A stretch of DNA of 64,000 nucleotides from Schistosoma mansoni (Eukaryota; Platyhelminthes; Trematoda; Strigeidida; Schistosomatidae), in assembly GCF_000237925.1 (NCBI RefSeq), contig NC_031495.1, positions 64,958,939-65,022,938 of the forward strand, written 5' to 3'. The stretch's first letter is position 1. Each line of letters opens with the position of its first letter. The position numbers and the translations under genes are program-made. This document shows positions 56,969-64,000 of this stretch, piece after piece. Below the pieces are notes generated by a model. That model was not told the DNA's origin, ran no database searches, and saw nothing but the letters and a program-made list of their open reading frames with translations.

Positions 56969-57299
56969 TAGATCATGAGTGGGAACGGTGTGTTCAACGT
57001 CTCCTGTGACCCTTAGTCATTTTAGATCAGTCACTTCTCAATATATTGACAACCTGTCAAATAAATCTTCGAACCTCCTCGCTTCTGTCTTTTGATTCCA
57101 CTTGGTGAGTAAGATTCATAATAGAAGGTGTTACTGGTTAAAACGTTATCAAATTCTGAATACCTGTGGCATTTTCACCCTCTTCTCTCCCAGTTTTATG
57201 ATTTCATCTTCAACGTATAAATAATAAACAATCTTAACTATTAACTATTATGTTGTTCTCTTTTGTTTCTCAAGTCATTTGAAACTAAACTTTATTAAT

Positions 57300-57600
57300 T
57301 ATCCATTTAGTATCGTTTGTTTGAATCTTCCCATCGATGTGATAGGATTGCAACTGGTCAGTCTCAAATTCAAACAAATAATACTAAGTGAATTTAAAAT
57401 TCACCCCATTGCACAAGCAAGTGACTATCAGGACTCATTGGTCGAGTGGATAACGCGATGGCGTTTGAAGCGAAAGGTACTGGGTTCGAGTCTCAGGGTG
57501 AACACCAACCCCGAGATGCAGGTACATCCAGCTGACAGGTCCCAAATAGGACGAAACGCACATCCTAGATTCCATTGCTAGTCACTATCCGTCTTTGCTT
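57300..57600 (+). mobile_element. Smα-type retroposon, collapsed palindromic head
   Basis: The head keeps parts of both inverted arms (GTTTGTTTGAATCTTCCCAT and AAATTCAAACAAATAATAC) with the central part deleted. The tRNA-like part (TTGGTCGAGTGGATAACGCG; GGGTTCGAGTCTC) and the hammerhead at 57526-57570 follow. The core reads CTGACAG for CTGACGA; GAAA is kept. Confidence 0.75.
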
Positions 57601-57747
57601 TATTAATTATGGTATGTGATAACATTTTTATAATAATAGTATTTCTTTTGTAAATTAATGCTGTTTGCAACTGATGATAAGTCTTGGAATATAATTAATT
57701 CATTTTATTCTACAAATAGGATTCTTCTCGCTTTATTTAATTTTTAA

Positions 57748-58085
57748 TAGTTGAATTCATAAGTCGATCTAAGCTAGACCACCATGGAAAACCCGGAAGC
57801 ACTGGACGGCTGTTTAGCCCTAGTATAGGACTCCTCAGAAGTGCACATCCATGACCCTACACGTGGGACTCGAACCCAGGACCTCCGATCTCTCGTTCGA
57901 TCTCCTAACCTCTAGACTGATGAGGCGGTATCCAGCGGTGTTAACGTCTAACTTTAATTAATCTATGATCTTGGGGTCTTGGATGAGCACTGCTGAGGAA
58001 TCTCAGACTACGACGAAACGGCCATCCAGTGTTTCCAGTTTTTCAATGGTGGTCTGGCTTAGATCAATTCATAAATTCAATCTCC
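57748..58085. mobile_element. Inverted SINE-B pair, diverged subfamily
   Basis: Minus arm (57748-57963) and plus arm (57965-58085) meet head to head. Both have the GTTGAATTCATAAG / CTTAGATCAATTCAT variant also seen at 53500, and B box GGGACTCGAACCC on the minus arm. Both hammerheads are weakened in stem II. Confidence 0.7.
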
Positions 58086-58611
58086 CCACACCATCATTTA
58101 GATTATTTAAGGTTATCAAAGGATCAGGATGTGTGAAAGGAACTAATGTATTTATCCTTACCTTGGTAAGTTCATAATTTTGATTAATATGACGAGCAAT
58201 TATTATTTTATTACTATTTATTTTTCTACACTAAAGCCATCCTTCCATTCCTTTAGTTTTCTTTTACTCACCCAGTTCATCATACCTATATAAACTCTTT
58301 AAATCTTATATGATTATAACGTAACTCCTCTTATCTGTTTTGAATTCCAGACGATCATCGGCTTATTGTTTCATGTCTTCTATATATCACTTTGCAAGTG
58401 ATCTGATACATATTTGAACTCCTCAAATCAACTACAATTATCATACTATTCATCTTATCAGTTTTTAGACTGTAGCATACCTCAATGTTATACTCTCATA
58501 CGAATACGGTTGCAAGCAACTGATGAGATACCACAAGATAAGATGAATTCATATCATTGTTTGAAATGTTTCTTTTTAGTTGTATATAAATTTGTAAAGG
58601 GAATCAGTTAC
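58086..58611. other. Intergenic, nothing recognised
   Basis: A+T-rich; no feature supported. Confidence 0.4.
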
Positions 58612-58795
58612 TTACTTACGCCTGTTACTCCCAATGGAGCATAGGCCGCCCACCAACATTCTCTAACCCACTCTGTCCTGGGCCTTCTTTTCTAGTTCTA
58701 TCCCGTTTTCGTTCATTCTTCTCATATCTGTCTCCACTTCTCGGTGTAATGTATTCTTTGGTCTTCCTCTTCTCCTTTGGCTCTCTGAGCTAAGA
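58612..58795 (-). mobile_element. LINE B 3' end
   Basis: TTACTTACGCCTGTTACTCC to CTCTTCTCCTTTGGCTCTC in antisense; C-terminal coding remnant only. AAAGGGAATCAGTT occurs on both sides (about 58597 and 58808), a likely target-site duplication. Confidence 0.75.
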
Positions 58796-59284
58796 TCATG
58801 TGTGTGTGTAAAGGGAATCAGTTGTATAGAATAAACTTCACTTTACGTAACATAAATCTTTTTACTCAGTCATCTTTCTTTCCTAAGTTAAATAGCTACG
58901 TTAATCATTTTTGACTATCAATGGTATACAAGAAGCATTTGTCTATTCGATGAAGAGCTCATTACTTCAATATATGAGGAATCATATGCCTTAAATCATT
59001 TCTAACACACCCTAAAATAGATTTTTCGAGTTATATGAAACGTCTACTGACTATATACCATTTATTATTGTCTAAATCCCCTTAGTCACTATTGTTTAAT
59101 GACACATATGAACTAAACATTCCGAGTATAACCGAGCTTACTTATATGAAATTTTCATGAACATTCATTTCATGGATTATTTTTATTCAATAAATGAATT
59201 CATATATTCAACGAATTGATTTCTAAGCTTAATTGTGTATGATAATTAATTAGACTATCTAGTAACAATCTACTTTCATAAATG
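58796..59284. other. Intergenic, nothing recognised
   Basis: A+T-rich; no feature supported. Confidence 0.4.
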
Positions 59285-59705
59285 AAAGCGTGAGTCAATT
59301 GGAGCTAGACCACCATGGAAAACCTGGAAGCACTGGACGGCCGTTTCGTCCTATTATGGGACCCCTCAGCAGTGCGCATCCACGATCCCTTCTCGCGAGC
59401 GAGATTCGAACCCAGGACCTACCAGTCTCGCGCCAGAGCACTTAACCTCTAGACCACAAAGCCNNNNNNNNNNNNNNNNNNNNNNNNNNNNNNNNNNNNN
59501 NNNNNNNNNNNNNNNNNNNNNNNNNNNNNNNNNNNNNNNNNNNNNNNNNNNNNNNNNNNNNNNNNNNNNNNNNNNNNNNNNNNNNNNNNNNNNNNNNNNN
59601 NNNNNNNNNNNNNNNNNNNNNNNNNNNNNNNNNNNNNNNNNNNNNNNNNNNNNNNNNNNNNNNTTCCATGGTGGTCTAGCTTCAATTGACTCATGTTTTC
59701 AACTA
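59285..59705. mobile_element. Inverted SINE-B pair around an assembly gap
   Basis: Minus-strand SINE-B (AAAGCGTGAGTCAATTGG to the A box) runs into the gap; after it, plus-strand 3' segment (TTCCATGGTGGTCTAGC to TCAACTATGAAAATA). The visible hammerhead reads CTGAGGG for CTGAGGA, the same change as at 56647-56968. Confidence 0.75.
59464..59663. other. Assembly gap (200 N)
   Basis: Exactly 200 N, inside an inverted SINE-B pair. Confidence 0.98.
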
Positions 59706-60404
59706 TGAAAATATTGGTAAGCCTGATTGAAGTTAGAAATATGAGCTATCAGTTTACAACTCAGTAGCCAAAAAAATAAAGACTCACTACGACGCCTGAA
59801 AGTTACAGGTTCAATCCTTGACAGAGAAGTGAATAACCACGACTCAGGGGTCATATACTAAAACGAAAAAGTTAACCAGTACTCCCTAAATTTCAATGGT
59901 TGTTTAACTAAATCTAATCCATAATATAAACTAATAAGTGACAAAGTTGGGAAACAATAATTTTGCTGTTGCTTCGTGAAGTAGAAAGTCTTCTACTCCA
60001 GTTGCGATTCATTTTTCGAAAATGGTTTTAGTAATCATATTGAATAATCTATCTTACCATCGAAACAGTCAATATAAAACCCAATTTTCTACTTTGTTAT
60101 GAAGAGTTGGCTTAAAATGTATTGAAAATGTTTTGCTTCGTCGAATAACGATTCCTCAGATTTTGTCTTTTGAACAGCTGAATTTCGAGGATGTTAGAAT
60201 CTGATAAGGTTAAGTAAGAGTAACTAAGCTTGTGACGACAGTCAAGTTATTTCTCTCATTATGAAACTCATACAATATGCGCAGTATATGTACTTGTATC
60301 TTACATTATCGCATTATGTAAAGAACATTATGTAAAGTTTAGGATTCCAATGGCTGGGGTCGCGGTCAAGGCCGCTATTAGGTTAAACCACTGAGAGGCC
60401 TTTA
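59706..60404. other. Intergenic, nothing recognised
   Basis: No gene; no recurring repeat seen. Confidence 0.4.
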
Positions 60405-60509
60405 CTATTATTATTATTATTATTATTAGTAGCAGTAGTAGTAGTAGCAGTAATAGTAGTAGTAGTATTAGTAATAGTAGTAGTAATAGTAGTAGTAGTA
60501 ATAGTAGTG

Positions 60510-60548
<39 letters not shown>

Positions 60549-60550
60549 AT
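60405..60550. repeat. (TTA)n/(TAG)n trinucleotide repeat tract
   Basis: Begins as TTA units, then interrupted TAG units (TAGTAGCAGTAGTAG and TAATAG variants), about 145 bp in all. Confidence 0.9.
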
Positions 60551-61084
60551 AGTTGATGCCTTTCAACGCAGCAAGTCTAAAAACTGGTTTCAACCACTGG
60601 TTATATTACTTCAACATACATTTCTGAATCGACAATATTCAAAGTTAGTTGACACAAAATTCACTCCATGACTTCATTTTATGACATACATAACTAGTAA
60701 CCGTAAAAGATCACGTAAACGATTGTGCCTCCGTGTTTTTCTGCGCTATTTGAGTAGGCATAAAAGATATGAATTATAGTAAGAGCTAAACTTATTACGG
60801 TTCATTGATTTACGCAATCAATATTACATAGAACAATGTTATTGGCCATGGATAATTTAAAAATACATTTATTATAACTGATTAATACCATTTATTATTT
60901 AAATAACTCGATCTGTAACTGTTCTAGGGTTACTGTCGGTTCCAAAAAAGCCTGATGAGGGAGGAGGGTTAGGTATGGGATCAACAATTCCATCCCATAG
61001 AAGATAACCTTGCTTAAAAAAGCTAACCAGAATAAAAAAATTAAACCATTTAAACTCTATCCTCCAAGTTGAAGGAAGAATCAT
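60551..61084. other. Intergenic, nothing recognised
   Basis: A+T-rich; the last 60 bp may already be LINE B 5' region. Confidence 0.4.
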
Positions 61085-64000
61085 GACGCCTCATGATGAA
61101 AGCTGAGATTCTTAGGAGGTCACGAGGCCCAAGCCCCTTCCAACAACCAGAGTCACAATCTTTATAGGTACATGGAATGTTATGAGAATGTGGGAGATCG
61201 GGAGGATCCTTCAAATAGCTACGTAAATGAGGAGATACAAGTTGTCGGTGCTCGGAATCAATGAAACCGATTGGAGTCAATCTGGACGGAAGAGGGTAAA
61301 TTGAGGACAGATGATTCTATACTGTGGCCACGAAAAAGGAACTGGTCCACACACTCAGGGATGCTGTCTGAAGAAGCTCGAAATGCAATTATAGGATTGG
61401 AATCGCATGGATCGAGGATCATCAGAGCATCTTTGAAGACAAAGAAGGAGGTAATCACAATGAATATTATTCAATGTTATGTACCCATCAGTGATAGCAA
61501 TGACGACGATATGGATTGGTTTTACAAGAGGCTGCAGTCGGTAATAGCGAAGTGCTGAGGAAAGGACGTGACCATCCTGATGGGAGACCCCAACTTCAAA
61601 ATCCGAATGGACAACACTGGGTATGAAGATATCATGGGACGACATGGATTGACTGGGAGAATGGAACGGGAATGGTTAAGGATTTATGTTCATTCAACAG
61701 AATGGTTATAGGTGTCACAATATTCCCACACAGACGCATACATTAGGCTACATGGGTCTCACCAGACCACACCACTGAGAACCAGATTGATCACATTTGT
61801 ATGAATAAGAAATTCCGAAGGTCAATGGAAGACGTGAGAACTAGTAGAAGAGCTGACATAGCTTCAAATCACCACCACCTAGTGATTGCCAAGATGAAAC
61901 TGAAGCTAGCGAAGCACTGGACAAAGAGCATTACAGAGGTTCAATACAGCCTTCCCTCGAGATACTAACAAGCTCAACGAGTTCATGATAACTCCCGACA
62001 ACAGGTTCTAAGCCTTACAAGATTTACAAGAAGAAGAAGAAACCATTATGGAGGAAAACTGAAAAGTGATCGAGGAGGTACTAACTTCAACACGTCAGGA
62101 GGTTCTGGGTCTCAAAACGCATCATCATAAGCATTGGATCTTTATCGAGACCCTGTACAAGATTGAATCAAGGAAGAAGAAAAAGACGGCAACTACATAT
62201 AGTCGAACAGGAACAGATAAAGTCAAGGCACAAACTGAATACACAGGAGCAAACAAGCAAGTGAAGAAGAGCATTAGAGCCGACAGGTAGAAATACACGG
62301 AAGGCCTATCAGTGACAGCCGAAAAAGCTTCAAGAGAAGTAAATATGAGACAAATATATGACACAACGAAGAAACTGGTAAGGAAATATAGTAAACTAGA
62401 GAGACCAATCAAGGACAATCACTGAGGTTCATGAACAGAAAAAAAGATGGGTATTATAATTTGAAAAACTCTTGAATAGACCAGTCCCATTATACCCACC
62501 GCACATCGAACCAACACCTACAGGCCTCCCTAAAGATGTCACTCCACTAGCGATTGAAGAAATCAGGATGGCCTTCAGACAAATCAAGAGTTGGAAAGCA
62601 GCAGGACCTGACAATATACCAACTGAAGTACTGAGGTCAGACAGTGAAGTAACTGCAAACATGCCTCACCTCCTATTCAAGAAGATTTGTGAGGAGGAAC
62701 AAGTTCCAACAGACTGAAAAGAAGGATACATCATCAAGATACCAGAGAAAGGAGATCCGAGCAAGTGTGGGAACTAAGTGCAGAAACGTCACATTAATAT
62801 CGGTATCAGAAAAAGTTTTCAACAGTGTGCTGCTGAACCAGACGAAAAATTGAGTAGACGGTCAAATTCGAGATCAACAGACCGGATTCTATAACGATCG
62901 GTCATGTACAGACTAACTCGTGACACTACGAAGCAAGTAAGTAATAACACACAGCTTAACCTAATGATAATGACGAATCAACTAAATCCAATCCTCTTTT
63001 AATTAAATCTAACATTGTTAGACTTCACTAGTTGGAAGGCTGTATATAGGCATATTTATTAAAATTTGAGCGTTGGCAAATTTTGTAATTTCACATAGCC
63101 GACTGACCACCAAAGCAATAGTAATCAATAATTACTGGACAGCTGTCTTGTTTCAGAATATGACTCTTTAATATTACTTGTCTATAGCCTCATCAGAGAC
63201 TGAATTTAAGACCTTGAGATCATGTGATAGGTGGTTTAAATTCAGACCACCGAGTTGGCATCTAACAATTTATGAACAAGGTAAAAATGTCTGTTCAATG
63301 TTATCTGACTTTCAATGGTTTACTAAATGAATTCAATCTGATAATAAAATTAAACATTAAATCTAAATGCTATAAAAAGAACTTTAAAAATTGTTAACAT
63401 GATTGAATGACCTATTTTATATTCAGTTAATCAGACAACCGAGAAGACGAGCAGTGTAGCAGCAGCCTCAGCAGCAGTAAATCTCAATATAAACAAAGGG
63501 AAAAGCAAGACTCTCCGATACAATACAATATGCACCAATCAAATCACACTTGACGGAGAAGCTTTGGAGGATGTGAAAACCTTTACATATCTGGGCAGCA
63601 TCATTGATGAGCACGGTGGATCTGATGCAGATGCAAAGACGCGGATCGGCAAAGCAAGAGCAGCATATTTACAACTGAAGAACATCTGCAACTCAAAACA
63701 ATTGTCAACCAACACCAAGGTTAGAATTTTCAATACAAATGTAAAGACAGTTCTACTGTATGAGGCGGAGACGTGGAGAACTACGAAAGCCATCATCCAG
63801 AAGTTACAGGTGTTTATTAACAGTTGTCTACACGAGGTACTGAGGATCCGTTGGCCAGACACTATCAGCAACAAGTTACTGTGGGAGACAACAAACTAGA
63901 TTCCATCCAGTGGAGGAAGAAATCAGGAAAAAGCACTGGAATTGGATACGACACACATTGAGGAAATCACCCAACTGCATCACAAGACAATCCCTCACAT
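61085..64000 (+). mobile_element. LINE B, longest copy, runs off the window
   Basis: Endonuclease: RVTIFIGTWNVMRMWE (61140-61190; family form TWNVRTMWE), 61271-61558 with ARNAIIGLESHGSRIIRA and VITMNIIQCYVPISDSND, then MGDPNFKI (61580) and LGLMGEHG-type IMGRHGLTG. 61740-61930 gives TENQIDHICMNKKFRRS and ASNHHHLVIAKM. RT: 62472-62717 with EEIRMAFRQIKSWKAAGPDNIP and CEEEQVPTD, then IRDQQTGFYNDRSCTD near 62880. After a 0.5 kb foreign stretch (62940-63430) the RT thumb resumes (INKGKSKTLRYNTI, LEDVKTFTYLGS) and the C-terminus is cut by the window end. Many frameshifts and stops in the 5' part; the 3' part (63564-63899) is open. Confidence 0.8.
62940..63430. other. Non-LINE stretch inside LINE B
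   Basis: Replaces the RT palm (including the ADD motif) of the LINE B copy. A+T-rich, with GACCTTGAGATCATGTGATAG near 63210, which faintly recalls a SINE tail, but no family was assigned. Confidence 0.4.

Noticed and set aside
25152-57500. tRNA genes suggested by GGGTTCGAATC-type B boxes
   Set aside because: The B boxes sit in repeated SINE-B and Smα units without a foldable acceptor stem or anticodon arm, so they are SINE promoters.
28966-58795. CRISPR-like array from many dispersed similar repeats
   Set aside because: The repeats are hundreds of bp long, unevenly spaced and in both orientations, as expected of animal retroposons.

Overview
The window is A+T-rich animal DNA that reads as a schistosome (blood fluke) genome. 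The evidence is Smα-type retroposons with a tRNA-like head and a hammerhead core, several CR1-like and RTE-like LINE families in many broken copies, one old gypsy-type LTR element, and host genes whose 5' introns are only 31-39 bp long while later introns are kilobases long. The species cannot be fixed from the sequence alone. Two runs of exactly 200 N mark scaffold gaps.

Host genes. (1) 746-3369, minus strand, running off the left edge: a multi-exon protein read as a divergent RhoGEF (DH-like segments followed by the first strands of a PH domain). (2) 3659-3803, plus strand: a possible first exon of an unrecognised gene, divergent from gene 1. (3) 18036-27477, plus strand: a complete six-exon cysteine-string protein (DNAJC5 family, 199 residues), the best-supported gene here. 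(4) 13708-14610: a coding-like island of about 225 codons inside a LINE, origin unknown. No host gene was found from 28.2 kb to 64 kb.

Layout. 0-3.8 kb holds two host genes around a short divergent spacer. 3.9-17.8 kb is a graveyard of CR1-like LINEs in both orientations and one gypsy fossil, ending 270 bp upstream of the cysteine-string gene. 18.0-28.2 kb is that gene; its fourth intron holds an almost full-length RTE-like LINE and its fifth holds an inverted SINE pair around a gap. 28-64 kb is an intergenic desert built from six recurring repeats: RTE-like LINE A (3' end in TGAC tetramers), a second APE-type LINE B (3' end in GTAA/TAAG tetramers), Smα elements, a related tRNA-headed hammerhead SINE (SINE-B here), a 0.5 kb unclassified repeat (R480), and microsatellites.

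Most notable. SINE-B carries a second, distinct hammerhead motif, and most of its copies are inverted pairs with both 3' tails facing outward. At least six such pairs are flanked as a whole by 7-13 bp direct repeats, so each pair seems to have entered the genome as one unit. Both assembly gaps fall inside such pairs. Two further observations are 318 bp and 382 bp stretches that are identical between LINE copies with differing flanks; the first includes a shared premature stop.
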